DNA of 46,062 nt, from NCBI GenBank assembly GCA_903861715.1, contig CAIOVI010000016.1, positions 1-46,062 on the forward strand, given 5' to 3'. Under the pieces are notes generated by a model. That model was not told the origin of the DNA, ran no database searches, and worked only from the letters and a program-made list of their open reading frames with translations. The stretch comes from an uncultured bacterium (lineage in GTDB: Bacteria; Patescibacteriota; Minisyncoccia; Moranbacterales; GWC2-37-73). The translations under genes and the position numbers were made by a program. Positions 1-8,416 of this stretch are shown in pieces. Each line of letters opens with the position of its first letter. Position 1 is the first letter of the stretch.

Positions 1-1463
1 CCCTCACTTTTTCAACCCCTGCCAGCAATGCTTTCTTTGGACTACGTGGGCCTGGGCGAGCTCTGAATTTTCCAGGTTTTTTCTACACCAGCAAGGGAGA
101 ATTAACAACTCAATTTCCTTTGGTTTACATTTCCTGGTTGGCAGCTTTTTATGGAATTTTTGGTCTAACTGGTTTTATTATCGCCAACGCTGTGCTTTCC
201 TTGCTCTTTTTGTTTAGTTTTTATTTTCTCGCGCGTTTGTTTATGTCCAAACGCGGTTCAATCATAGCACTTCTCTTTGCCAGCACTTCTCTTTCCGTCT
301 TTTGGTTTCCCAAATATACCTTGAGTGAAAATCTGGCGTTGCCGCTTGTTTGGCTGAGCATTTTTGCCAGCGTTTCTTTTTTGAAAAAACAAACCAGGCT
401 GAATCTTTCACTGCTCTTAGCCTCAGCCACCTTGCTAATTTTCACGCGCATTGAAGGAATTGCCATTTTTGCGGTTTGCTTGTTGGTCATTTTTTGGAAA
501 AAAGAAAATCGAAACTATTTAAAAAGCATCCTTAACTGGAAATTTTTTGTTTTTCTCACCCTGCTTTTTTTGGTCTTTCTGGCTAACACTTTTTGGGACT
601 TTAATTTTTATAAAGAAATAATCAAAGCTGTGCTGCCACCAATCACACCCCCTCAAGCAAGCACCCTGAGTTCAGTTGGCGACCTAGATGTTTCCAAATT
701 CTATCTGCTGAAAATTTTCTATCTCTATGGCATGCTCAGCTTTTTTGTTGTTGCCCTGCTTGCCTGCGTTTCCTATGGTCTGCAAAGAAAATTTTTCAAA
801 TTAATGCCACTTTTGATTGTCGCTCCAACTTTGATTTATTTTTTCAATTCGCACATTTCAGGCGACCATCCTTGGATGTTGCGCCGGTTTGCTTTTTCAA
901 TTTTGCCAGCAGCGATTTTCTTTTGCGCTCTGGCAATTGAGGATCTGCGCAAATATTTGAAAGCAAACACGGACAATTTGATTATTAAAATATTGCCCTT
1001 GCTTCTCGCTATTTTGCTTGTCGCCGGAAATTTGCCAGCCTTTTTCCACTTTGCCTTTTTTTCTGAAAACCAAAAACTACTCTCCCAAACTCAGCAATTG
1101 AGCGAAAAATTTTCCGCCAAGGATTTGGTCTTGATTGACAATCAAACCACGGGAGATGGTTGGTCAATGTTGGCAGATCCAATGAGTTCCCTTTTCGGGA
1201 AAAATGCCGTCTATTTTTTCGACACCAATGACCTGTCCAAACTTGATTTAAAAACTTTTGACAATGTCTTTCTTATTGCTCCAGAAAGCAAAATCGACTA
1301 TTATACCAACAGCACTATCGGCAATCGATTGACTCCCACCGATGGATATTTCCTCTCAACTTCTCGTTTGGATTTGAGCCAGGAAAATGTTGGCTTGCCT
1401 GAAAATTTTCCAGCCGAACATTTTGTCACCATCAGTGGCACAATTTTTAAAGTTTCGAAATGA
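1..1463 (+). CDS. GT-C fold membrane glycosyltransferase (GT39/ArnT-like), 5' end outside the window
   Basis: The reading frame is open from base 3, so the gene begins upstream of the window; the TTG at 120 is internal. The visible product is about 486 residues. It begins in a short polar segment that fits the first periplasmic loop of GT-C enzymes, followed by a series of hydrophobic helices to about two thirds of the length and a soluble C-terminal domain of roughly 150 residues. This layout is typical of polyprenyl-phosphate-sugar dependent glycosyltransferases of the PMT/ArnT/RgtA type that add sugars on the outer face of the membrane. No acceptor or donor can be assigned. The R1 palindrome follows the stop codon and the next gene is a membrane-anchored extracellular protein. 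Confidence 0.7.
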   Translation, partial: LTFSTPASNAFFGLRGPGRALNFPGFFYTSKGELTTQFPLVYISWLAAFYGIFGLTGFIIANAVLSLLFLFSFYFLARLFMSKRGSIIALLFASTSLSVFWFPKYTLSENLALPLVWLSIFASVSFLKKQTRLNLSLLLASATLLIFTRIEGIAIFAVCLLVIFWKKENRNYLKSILNWKFFVFLTLLFLVFLANTFWDFNFYKEIIKAVLPPITPPQASTLSSVGDLDVSKFYLLKIFYLYGMLSFFVVALLACVSYGLQRKFFKLMPLLIVAPTLIYFFNSHISGDHPWMLRRFAFSILPAAIFFCALAIEDLRKYLKANTDNLIIKILPLLLAILLVAGNLPAFFHFAFFSENQKLLSQTQQLSEKFSAKDLVLIDNQTTGDGWSMLADPMSSLFGKNAVYFFDTNDLSKLDLKTFDNVFLIAPESKIDYYTNSTIGNRLTPTDGYFLSTSRLDLSQENVGLPENFPAEHFVTISGTIFKVSK

Positions 1464-1493
1464 TAATAAACTTAAATGCATACTGTGACTCTG

Positions 1494-1608
1494 ATTTTTC
1501 CTTCGCTTATTTGCTTTTTAGACCATAGGAGCGACAGCGACTCTGAGCCCTTGGCCATTGTTTTCGGCCAAGGAGCGTGTCCTAAAAAGCAAATAAGCGA
1601 AGGAAAAT
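1494..1608 (+). repeat. R1 nested-hairpin repeat, copy A
   Basis: Perfect 24-bp inverted arms at 1498-1521 and 1582-1605 enclose a second hairpin (CCTTGGCC / GGCCAAGG). The interior contains GAGCGACAGCGA, which is also present in copies B (10023-10140) and C (10954-11070). The element fills the gap between two plus-strand genes. A short open frame across it is a by-product of the palindrome. Confidence 0.85.
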
Positions 1609-1662
1609 TACTAATTTATTTTTCAGAAGCCTCTATTGCACATAATCAAAAAAACTTTTAAC

Positions 1663-2997
1663 ATGATCAACCTCACTCAAAAAATGACGCTGCAATCAAA
1701 GTGGAAGAGGATTTATCTTATTTCCAGATTTTTTTTATACCTGCTTTTCCTGCTGGCTGGTTTGCTTGTGGCCTATCAAATTTTGTTTCCTGAAATATCT
1801 TTGGACTATTCTTTCGCCACCACCAACTCCCTCAAAAACACGCTGTTTTTGATGCGCACAAGCGCTTCTCAAAATCCTCCCAAAAATGGCTCCCTCAAAA
1901 AAAATGAACTTCTCTCGTTCAATGCCAATCCCTTGGGAAATTTCAAAGATGCCAAATTGAGCTTTGTTTTGGACAAAAATTCACCAGTTCCAACTCAAAT
2001 GAACGTGAAAATCCGCAAAGCCTACAGCGCTTTTTTCTTCCCAACTGGCGCCCCTCTTGGCTTTCCAAGCGGCTCCTTGCTCAGCGCCAATGGAATTTAC
2101 TACATCATCTCAGATGGCAAAGCTCGTCAATTTGTTTCTGGTTCAGCCTTGGATCAACTTGGTTTTTCCCGTTCTTCTTTTGTGCGAATTTCTGCAGATG
2201 ATCTTAAATTAAATCCCAAGGGCGACGACATTTTGAGCGCCAACAGCTATCCTGAAGACACTCTAATTGTGGTTGGCAATCAATATTATCAATTTAAAAA
2301 TGGAGCACTTATTCCTTTTGTCAGTGACAAGGCTTTTCTCTCCAGCTATGACCCAACTCAAGCAATCCCCAAAAATGAAGATTTTTTGAAAGACAAAACT
2401 ATTTCCGAAAATTTCGTCGGTTTTGCTGATGGAACGCTGGCTTCTTCCGATCAATCAGTTTTCATTTTGAGCGGCGGTCAAAGTTTTCCAATTGCGGATT
2501 CGACAACTTTCCTAGCTATGGGTTTTGATTGGAAAGATGTGCTGCCCCTGACTCCTGGCGAAATCAATGCTTACCAAAGACAAAAACAATTCACTGTCAA
2601 TCAACCGCATCCCAACGGAACAATTTTTTATGACCAAAAGGAAAACAAATATTTCATGATTGAGGCTGGTTTCAAGCGTACGCTGGAAAATCAAGCTGTG
2701 ATCAAAGCGCGCCTGAAAGTTTCTCCAGTGCTGGTTGACAATCAAAGCCTTGGGCAAAATGCTACTTGTCAACTGATCAAAGAAACTCTGACTTTCCACA
2801 CCTTCACTTGCAAGCTTAATTTAGATGCCATCAATGTGTTTGCTGGCAATGACTATCAATTTGACACCAATTTTGTCGGTGAAACAAAATTGGTTTCCGC
2901 TAATGTGGTTTTCTACACCCAATTTAGTCAAGCTAATACTCTGACCTCGCTTTCGCTCATCAAAAATCGTCTCCAAAACAACTATGTCAAAAATTAA
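1663..2997 (+). CDS. membrane-anchored extracellular repeat protein, unknown function
   Basis: This 444-residue protein has one hydrophobic segment at about residues 18-38 and an otherwise soluble remainder, so it is probably anchored by its N-terminus and exposed outside. The C-terminal part contains three diverged units that begin with a Gly-Ser/Thr turn (GSLLSANG, GTLASSDQ, GTIFYDQ), followed by an aromatic 'YYI/FIL' strand, a Gly-Lys/Gln turn and an arginine- or proline-containing strand. Similar units occur in CPR surface proteins. I chose the ATG at 1663; an upstream TTG at 1636 adds nine residues and an ATG at 1684 is also possible. No Shine-Dalgarno is visible. The gene overlaps the next one by 14 nt, which suggests co-translation. 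Confidence 0.6.
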   Translation: MINLTQKMTLQSKWKRIYLISRFFLYLLFLLAGLLVAYQILFPEISLDYSFATTNSLKNTLFLMRTSASQNPPKNGSLKKNELLSFNANPLGNFKDAKLSFVLDKNSPVPTQMNVKIRKAYSAFFFPTGAPLGFPSGSLLSANGIYYIISDGKARQFVSGSALDQLGFSRSSFVRISADDLKLNPKGDDILSANSYPEDTLIVVGNQYYQFKNGALIPFVSDKAFLSSYDPTQAIPKNEDFLKDKTISENFVGFADGTLASSDQSVFILSGGQSFPIADSTTFLAMGFDWKDVLPLTPGEINAYQRQKQFTVNQPHPNGTIFYDQKENKYFMIEAGFKRTLENQAVIKARLKVSPVLVDNQSLGQNATCQLIKETLTFHTFTCKLNLDAINVFAGNDYQFDTNFVGETKLVSANVVFYTQFSQANTLTSLSLIKNRLQNNYVKN

Positions 2998-3430
2998 AAC
3001 TGCTTTTCAAAAATTCCAACATTTTAAAACTATTGCCAGGAAAAAATTTTCCAATCGAAATTTTTTGACTTTGCTTTACAAGCTTTTGCACGATGCGCTT
3101 TTCATTTTGCTTTTTTCTTTCACCCTGATTTTGATTGCCGAAGGTTTGCTGCCTGGGCTTGCTTCTTCGCACTTGAGTCCAGCCAGAATAGTTATTGTGC
3201 TGGTAGCTACTTTGCTTGGCATCGCCACCCTTGGCAAAAAGTTGGATTTGACCTATCCAAAAATCCGACTCAATCAAAGTCGACTGCTGCCAATTCTGAT
3301 TGTGGTTTCTTTCTTGCTGATTGGCAATTCACTTTTGCGCTTTCAGCTTTGGCAAAACATTCTCATCACGCTCCTGACTCTTTTTTTCTTCATTCTTTTC
3401 TATCATTTGCTTTTTTCAGAGAAAGACTAA
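2984..3430 (+). CDS. small integral membrane protein, unknown
   Basis: A 148-residue protein with a basic N-terminus (about 28 residues) and four predicted membrane helices arranged as two hairpins, ending in a short charged tail. The start ATG lies inside the end of the preceding surface-protein gene (14-nt overlap), so the two are probably translated together and may act together at the membrane. No family recognised. Confidence 0.6.
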   Translation: MSKIKTAFQKFQHFKTIARKKFSNRNFLTLLYKLLHDALFILLFSFTLILIAEGLLPGLASSHLSPARIVIVLVATLLGIATLGKKLDLTYPKIRLNQSRLLPILIVVSFLLIGNSLLRFQLWQNILITLLTLFFFILFYHLLFSEKD

Positions 3431-3432
3431 AT

Positions 3433-3492
3433 TCGTTCTACGAATTACGAATTGATACGAATGTACGAATATATAAAAAAAATCGTATAAGG
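3433..3492. repeat. low-complexity 'acgaatt' intergenic repeat
   Basis: A run of imperfect variants of ACGAAT(T) between two convergent genes. The same vocabulary recurs near 13816-13880 and 40550-40640. No gene is seen here. Confidence 0.6.
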
Positions 3493-3521
3493 TGACATTC
3501 AGAACACAACACGTAGAATAA

Positions 3522-4640
3522 TTAGAACCTTTTTATAAACTCCAAAGTTTCCTGTGCGCATTTTTCCCAGGAAAATTTTTGCGCTTGCTCCAAGCCCTTT
3601 GCAATCATCCGCTGGCGCAAATTTTCGTCGCTCAAAACTTTTTCCAAACAAGTCAACAATTCCTCCACGTTATTGGCCTCAAAATAAAGCGCCGCCTGGC
3701 CACCCACTTCTGGCAGGCTGGAATTGTTGGCCAAAATTGTTGGCGCGCCGCAGGACATTGCTTCGAGCACTGGTATGCCAAAGCCTTCATAGAGCGACGG
3801 AAAAACAAAAACCGCCGCATTGCGATAAAGCGCCGGCAAAATTTCAAAAGGCAATTTGTCAGTGACCACAATGTCCTCAGCAAACACGCTGTCTTTGATT
3901 TTTTGCAAAATCTCCTGGAAATTCCAAGCCGGTGCTCCCGCCAACACAAGTTTCAACTCCAGCCGATTTTTTTTGATTTTTTCAAAAGCTTCAATCAGCA
4001 CCATCAGATTTTTGCGAGGTTGAATGGCACCAACATACAAGAGATAGCTTTTAGCTTTTAGCTGATAGTTTTTTAGGATCTCCTCATTTTTGTTTTCAGA
4101 AAAATTTTGCTGAAACAATTGCCCATCAAAGCCATGCGGGATAACCTTAATTTTCTCAGCCGGAATGGTTGGAAAAAATTTTAAAAGGTCATGCCTGGTC
4201 GCTTGCGAAACTGCAATCAGATGATCAGCATTTTCGATGGCATAGTCACCAAGCCTGTTGAGTTTGATCAATTCTTGCTCAGGAAAATACTGAGGAAAAA
4301 TCTTGAACGCCAAATCGTGAACAGTCACGACGGTTTTCATTTTTTTTCGCCGCCAGCGAGGAAGATTATGCACTGGCATCCAAAGGACTCGGGGATTGTC
4401 CCAAAAAAGTTGCCAAGCAAAACGAGTTTGAGTCCAAAACTTTGGAAAAGGAATTTTTTTGAAAAGATAATTTGCAAAATTTGGCGGAGTCAACTCGGGA
4501 TTGAAATCATTTCGGTGATAAACAATAAAAGAATCCTGCGCGCTGATTTTGCCGAAATTTTTCAGCATGCTGAAAAGATACACCCTCGTGCCATCAATTC
4601 TCTCATGATCCAGATCTGCCGCGTGAATCGCAATTCTCAT
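3522..4640 (-). CDS. GT4 family glycosyltransferase
   Basis: A 372-residue cytoplasmic GT-B enzyme that should transfer a sugar from a nucleotide-sugar donor to a glycan or lipid acceptor. The C-terminal Rossmann half carries the linker YVGAIQPRKN (donor-phosphate binding R and K) at about residues 202-211. The EX7E-type motif FPSLYEGFGIPVLEAMSCG follows, then a LPEVGG segment. The N-terminal half begins MRIAIHAADLD and contains VHDLAF. Length and motifs are complete, so the enzyme is expected to be active. The acceptor cannot be read from sequence. The gene is convergent with the membrane-protein operon upstream, which is consistent with a shared role in surface polysaccharide. Confidence 0.85.
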   Translation of the reverse strand: MRIAIHAADLDHERIDGTRVYLFSMLKNFGKISAQDSFIVYHRNDFNPELTPPNFANYLFKKIPFPKFWTQTRFAWQLFWDNPRVLWMPVHNLPRWRRKKMKTVVTVHDLAFKIFPQYFPEQELIKLNRLGDYAIENADHLIAVSQATRHDLLKFFPTIPAEKIKVIPHGFDGQLFQQNFSENKNEEILKNYQLKAKSYLLYVGAIQPRKNLMVLIEAFEKIKKNRLELKLVLAGAPAWNFQEILQKIKDSVFAEDIVVTDKLPFEILPALYRNAAVFVFPSLYEGFGIPVLEAMSCGAPTILANNSSLPEVGGQAALYFEANNVEELLTCLEKVLSDENLRQRMIAKGLEQAQKFSWEKCAQETLEFIKRF

Positions 4641-4678
4641 AATCCTAAGAATTTTTCATCTTTAAAATTGATTAATTT

Positions 4679-4762
4679 CCCACTAATTTACGAATCTTTT
4701 ACTAATATACAAATCTGAAATTTAACATTAGTATATTCGTAAAAGATTAGTATTTTAGTGGG
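4679..4762. repeat. long imperfect inverted repeat of low-complexity units
   Basis: Two arms of about 32 nt (starting CCCACTAATTTACGAATC and ending ATTTTAGTGGG) pair with only a few mismatches around a 20-nt spacer. The arms are built of 'actaat/acgaatc/ttttac' units like those in other gaps. It sits just upstream of the GT4 gene start on the minus strand. Confidence 0.6.
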
Positions 4763-4800
4763 GATAATATTTCCTAAAAAGAAAATTTAGACCTTTCAAC

Positions 4801-4842
4801 GCTCTGGATTGCTTCGGATGATTACATCCTCGCAAAGACATA
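4801..4842. repeat. R4 repeat, partial copy
   Basis: Contains the core CTGGATTGCTTCGGATGA followed by TACATCCTCGCAAAGACA. It is nearly identical to 33883-33919 and, in reverse orientation, to 37385-37423 inside the hypF-like gene. The palindromic part is GGATGATTACATCC. Confidence 0.75.
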
Positions 4843-4853
4843 GCACCACTAAT

Positions 4854-5570
4854 CTATATCCCTAAACTCTTCAATAAACTCTTAGTCTCTTCATCTCCCA
4901 ACGCTCGCAGCTGACCGACAGCCAGTCTGCCAAGTCTGACATTCATGATTCTGACCCTCTTCAAGTCAACCACTTCCCAGCCAAGCGCTGCGCACATGCG
5001 ACGAATCTGATGCTTTTTGCCTTCGGTCAAAGTGATGTTGAAAGTCAGTTCATCTTTTTTCTCCACCACTGCTGAGCGAGTTTTGAAATCTTCCAATTGC
5101 ACTCCCTGACGCATCACTTTCAAAAAAATGTTGGTAATTGGCTTGTTCACCCCGACCACATATTCTTTTTCATGCTCCCTTTCAGGATTGAGCAATTTAT
5201 CCGTGATGCGACCGTCATTGCTGAGCAAAATCAGCCCGCGTGAATTTTTGTCGAGCCTGCCAACCGGAAAAACATCCTCGGCCACTTTCACCACATTGGC
5301 GATGCTTTTTTGCCCATCTTTCGGCGAGTGAGTCACGATTCCGCGAGCTTTGTTGTAGCCGTAATAAACATATTTTTTCAAAACGCCTTTTTCTTTGACA
5401 TTGAGTTCCACTTTGTCTGCTTCAAAGACCTTGTCTCCGATTTTGGCTTTTTTGCCATTCACAAAAACCAGACCCTTGGTGATGTAAGCATCTGCCTCCC
5501 TGCGACTGCAATAATTGTGCAAAGCCAAATAGCGATTAATTCTGATTGGATAACTGATTTTTTCTTCCAT
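4854..5570 (-). CDS. 16S/23S rRNA pseudouridine synthase, RsuA/RluB/RluF family
   Basis: A cytoplasmic enzyme that isomerises a specific uridine in rRNA to pseudouridine. An S4 RNA-binding domain occupies about residues 8-55 (RINRYLALHNYCSRREAD). The catalytic domain carries the motif GRLDKNSRGL, whose Asp is the nucleophile. Downstream are the family-typical KEYVV and EGKKHQIRRM segments. I chose the ATG at 5570 (238 aa); a TTG at 5597 would add nine residues not expected for the family. No Shine-Dalgarno is visible. The sequence looks closest to RluF/RluB, but the exact target uridine cannot be assigned. Confidence 0.88.
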   Translation of the reverse strand: MEEKISYPIRINRYLALHNYCSRREADAYITKGLVFVNGKKAKIGDKVFEADKVELNVKEKGVLKKYVYYGYNKARGIVTHSPKDGQKSIANVVKVAEDVFPVGRLDKNSRGLILLSNDGRITDKLLNPEREHEKEYVVGVNKPITNIFLKVMRQGVQLEDFKTRSAVVEKKDELTFNITLTEGKKHQIRRMCAALGWEVVDLKRVRIMNVRLGRLAVGQLRALGDEETKSLLKSLGI

Positions 5571-5650
5571 AATTATTGCATTTTTGATTATATTCAACTC
5601 AACACCTATTTCTTAATCTAAAAACAAAATATCTCGAGTTCGACAGAGTT

Positions 5651-7234
5651 CTACTCCGTTAATTCAACCTTAATATTTTTTATTACCTTTTTCTTCAAAC
5701 TATAGCCCATGCGCTGCAAAATTATTTTGAGCCCCTGTGAATATTGCGCAGGATTTTCAATGATATCTTCCAGCAGCTGCTCCGTGCCAATCCATTTAAC
5801 GCTTTGCGCCAACTCCGGCACAATTTCAACCTCAGCCGTATATTTGCCAATCAAAACCGCCAAATGTTCATTTTCCACCAACCCCTTGTCCGCTTTGAAT
5901 TTGCAAACAAAACTGAATTTTTTTTGCAAGTTGGTTTCAATGCCAAGTTCTTCTAAAAGTTTTCGCTGCGCCGTGACAATCAATTTTTCCCCTGAAATAG
6001 CGTGGCCACAGCAAGTATTGGACCAAAGACCAACCGAATGATATTTTTCATCTGCTCCTTTTTGAATCAAATGCTCACCTTTTTGATTGAAAATGAAAAT
6101 TGCAAAAGCCTTGTGCAACTTGCCTTCCTTGTGGGCTTTCAATTTGTCCTGGGTGCCTTTTTCTTTGCCAGTTGCGTCGCAAAGCACCACTCGACTTCGC
6201 AGCACGGGACTTTCTTGGAAAACAATTTTCTGGTCAAAATATTTATTATTAATAAGCATGCCAAAAACTCGCATCAACATCGGATTGGGTTTTTCCAAAT
6301 GAGTTTCAAAAAAATTCTTGTGCGCATCAAAACTCTGAGCGGCAATTTGAATGGCCTGCTTGTTGATTTCTTTTTCCGCCAACAGTTCCTGCATTTTTTT
6401 CTGCCAAGCTGCATTTTTGATTTCCTTAGGATTGGAAAGCGCCTTTTGCACAAGTTTTTCATCAATCAATTTGAAAATTGGAAAAGTGATGACTCCGTTT
6501 TTGAGGTCTGAGAAAACATCCTCATCTGATTTGCTGCTCTTGTCGACATTTTGCCCAAAATCACCCAAATCACTGATCATTTGACTGGCGTTGGAAAAAC
6601 GCAGCATGCTGGGAATTTCAAAAAGATAGTTTTCCAAAATGTCAAAATTTCCCGAGGAGAGCGCAAAACCAATGAGCGGCGTGTAGTCATAAATCAAATT
6701 AAGGCTGTTGTTCCTCTCCACATAAATTTGCTCCCAATCAGCCATCACCGTTTCCAAAGCAGAAAATTTCACGTTCAATTTTTCTCTTTCCAACCAAAAA
6801 CCAAAAGAAAGTTTGCCCATCAGCTCATCCACCAAGCTGCGAATTTTGTCGATGTGCTGCAAATCTTTTTTGATTGCCTGTCCAAACAAATCATTGATGC
6901 AAGCCAAAACCAAATCATGCCGCAAAACCGTTTCCATTAAAGCGCTTTCATTTTCCCAAACGGCTTGCTTTCTGTCCAGAATCCACTTGGTTTTGTAAGC
7001 CCAAATCATCACCAACTCAATAATGATGGCAATTTCAAAATACTCCTCCCATTTGCTGTTTGGGCCACTGATAAAACCTGCCTGAAATTGAATGCCATTA
7101 AGGTGCACCTTTTTCTTGGTGTAGTCAGCTTTCAAAAAAGCATACTGCGGATATTGCTGACAAAAATTACTGAAATATTCATTCAGTTTCTGGGAAGTTT
7201 CCTTGATTGTCTGTTGATAAGTTTTTGAATTCAT
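5651..7234 (-). CDS. fusion: degenerate polyprenyl synthase domain + type I isopentenyl-diphosphate isomerase
   Basis: A 527-residue two-domain protein of isoprenoid metabolism. Residues 345-510 are a type I IPP isomerase, which interconverts IPP and DMAPP. They include the DATG start, AHKEGKLHKAF (His368, His375), the catalytic-Cys motif NTCCGH (Cys409) and the acidic pair in LVENEHL (Glu454, Glu456), so this half looks intact. Residues 1-340 resemble an all-helical trans-prenyltransferase. The second Asp-rich motif survives only as MISDLGDF (219-226), followed by the family-like DLKNGVITFPI (243-253). The first DDxxD is not recognisable, with only a lone Asp at 87. The N-domain may therefore be catalytically weak, regulatory or dead. 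The pathway supplies undecaprenyl carriers. Confidence 0.8.
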   Translation of the reverse strand: MNSKTYQQTIKETSQKLNEYFSNFCQQYPQYAFLKADYTKKKVHLNGIQFQAGFISGPNSKWEEYFEIAIIIELVMIWAYKTKWILDRKQAVWENESALMETVLRHDLVLACINDLFGQAIKKDLQHIDKIRSLVDELMGKLSFGFWLEREKLNVKFSALETVMADWEQIYVERNNSLNLIYDYTPLIGFALSSGNFDILENYLFEIPSMLRFSNASQMISDLGDFGQNVDKSSKSDEDVFSDLKNGVITFPIFKLIDEKLVQKALSNPKEIKNAAWQKKMQELLAEKEINKQAIQIAAQSFDAHKNFFETHLEKPNPMLMRVFGMLINNKYFDQKIVFQESPVLRSRVVLCDATGKEKGTQDKLKAHKEGKLHKAFAIFIFNQKGEHLIQKGADEKYHSVGLWSNTCCGHAISGEKLIVTAQRKLLEELGIETNLQKKFSFVCKFKADKGLVENEHLAVLIGKYTAEVEIVPELAQSVKWIGTEQLLEDIIENPAQYSQGLKIILQRMGYSLKKKVIKNIKVELTE

Positions 7235-7299
7235 AACGTTACCTTTGCATTTTTAGATTTGTAGATTTGTAGCAAATTTGTAGATTTGTGGGATTTTGT

Positions 7300-7373
7300 A
7301 GCGGTGGATAGGATTCGAACCTTCAATTCAGTCAAATGAACGACTGCGTTTTAACCGATTAGACTACACCGCC
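7300..7373 (-). tRNA. aberrant tRNA-like gene (Glu-like; possibly a tRNA pseudogene)
   Basis: The minus strand folds as a cloverleaf: acceptor GGCGGTG/CACCGCT (one G-U), D-arm GTCTAATCGGTTA as in Glu-type tRNAs, anticodon stem CAGTC/GACTG and T-loop TTCGAAT. It departs from canon in three places. The anticodon loop has 8 nt (GTTCATTT), the T-stem carries a bulged A, and the D-stem has a C-A mismatch. The anticodon is therefore ambiguous: UCA if U33 is the second loop base, while UUC occurs one position off. It lies between the isomerase fusion and the small-protein operon. Confidence 0.5.
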
Positions 7374-7461
7374 TCTCTTTTTTCCTTTTATATAACCTTT
7401 TATATCATAGCAACTATTTCAAAATTAAGCCAGGGATGGGGCCTTTTTGGATTTTTGAGAC

Positions 7462-7506
7462 AAAAAAATAGAGCCACTTCACATCGGATGATGCTTAGCG
7501 ACTCTA
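7462..7506 (-). terminator. Rho-independent terminator of the small-protein operon
   Basis: On the minus strand the arms TAGAG/CTCTA close a longer hairpin with an inner CATC/GATG pair, followed directly by seven T. It sits 18 nt after the stop codon of the last small gene. Confidence 0.7.
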
Positions 7507-7523
7507 AAATACTGAAACGTAAG

Positions 7524-7706
7524 CTACTTATAAATTAAGCAACTATCACAACTGCAACCGGGAGGGCAAGGTTTCTTATTTGCCACATCATCTTCCCCAA
7601 CAAAAAAAGTGCGTTTCATCCCCTGAGATGAGCATTCCGGCACTTCGACCAGGACTTCGACTTTCTTTTTACTTTTTTCTGTCCTATTGGTTGTTTTCTT
7701 TGCCAT
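7524..7706 (-). CDS. small cysteine-rich protein, unknown (third gene of small-protein operon)
   Basis: A 60-residue protein with a basic N-terminus (MAKKTTNRTEKSKKK), a short strand-rich middle and a C-terminal cysteine cluster CPPGCSCDSC that could bind a metal. The ATG at 7706 is preceded by AAGGA at a good distance, which decides against the longer frame opening at 7742. It is the last of three consecutive short genes that share a sigma70-type promoter and a terminator. No homologue recognised. No signal peptide or membrane segment is seen. Confidence 0.6.
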   Translation of the reverse strand: MAKKTTNRTEKSKKKVEVLVEVPECSSQGMKRTFFVGEDDVANKKPCPPGCSCDSCLIYK

Positions 7707-7738
7707 GAGAAAATCCTTTTTAATAGTTGATAAAAAAA

Positions 7739-7996
7739 TCAAAGTTCACTGTCGCCACGATACCAGTTGATAACACGCATCGCGTTCTCGTTTTCAAGAA
7801 GGTCTTCAAGACTATTTTCTGACGCAGTATGTTCTTTGTCAAAACCGCACTGGGATTGATTATCACAACCGCAACAAAAGTCGCCATGCCTTAAGCGATG
7901 AATCAGCTCTGGATTTTCTTGCTGAAAAGTCTTTAGCACGGGGAGCATTTTTTTAAGTTCCTTCCCAAATGAATCTGGTGTAATTTCTAAAGTCAT
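7739..7996 (-). CDS. small protein with Cys cluster, unknown (second gene of small-protein operon)
   Basis: An 85-residue acidic protein with the motif FCCGCDNQSQCGF near residue 40, giving four cysteines and a possible metal site. The rest is helical in character. The ATG is preceded by GGAG about 7 nt upstream (TATGGAGTCGCT), which is one of the clear Shine-Dalgarno sequences in this window. Its gene neighbours on both sides are also short and unrecognised, and it shares with the third gene a cysteine cluster that may have the same ligand. Confidence 0.6.
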   Translation of the reverse strand: MTLEITPDSFGKELKKMLPVLKTFQQENPELIHRLRHGDFCCGCDNQSQCGFDKEHTASENSLEDLLENENAMRVINWYRGDSEL

Positions 7997-8035
7997 AGCG
8001 ACTCCATATTAAAGGGTTAACAAAAAAAAATTACT

Positions 8036-8320
8036 TTACATCCAGTAGTTATCTACATTGAACAAAGCTTTTCTAAAAGATACATTTGATTTGTTGCATC
8101 GATCTCCCTTTCTTGCACGTTTCTGTTTAGCGATTTTCTCCAAAAGAGAATCATCATCAATAGGAGAAATATTCCAGAGGTGAGAAATTTTACACAGCTT
8201 CTTTTTCTTTTGAAGCATCTGCTCTATTTTTTCAAGTAGAATATGCGCTTGAACCAAATTAAACTCAGCTCTTTCTGTCTCAATCGCTAAAGCATCTCTG
8301 TTAGAACCTGTTGTTGACAT
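8036..8320 (-). CDS. small helical protein, unknown (first gene of small-protein operon)
   Basis: A 94-residue protein. Residues 10-45 form a likely amphipathic helix or short coiled coil (ETERAEFNLVQAHILLEKIEQML), followed by a very basic stretch (KKKKL, later KQKRARKGDR). RNA or DNA binding is conceivable but not demonstrated. The ATG is preceded by GAGGGAG, a strong ribosome binding site. It is the promoter-proximal gene of the three-gene operon. Confidence 0.6.
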   Translation of the reverse strand: MSTTGSNRDALAIETERAEFNLVQAHILLEKIEQMLQKKKKLCKISHLWNISPIDDDSLLEKIAKQKRARKGDRCNKSNVSFRKALFNVDNYWM

Positions 8321-8416
8321 AACAACTCCCTCTATTGTTATAGGATTAATGAAAAAAATGAAAACTACTAATTTTTAAAGAGAAAAATTCGAGCAAGGTT
8401 TCCTGCTCAATGAAAA

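Noticed and set aside
1476-1661. Short plus-strand ORF between the first two genes
   Set aside because: It is a translation of the R1 palindrome.
4030-4065. 'agcttttagctttta' repeat inside the GT4 gene as another repeat-derived insertion
   Set aside because: The encoded KNYQLKAKSYLLYVG aligns in place with the normal GT4 interdomain linker, so no extra residues are needed to explain it.
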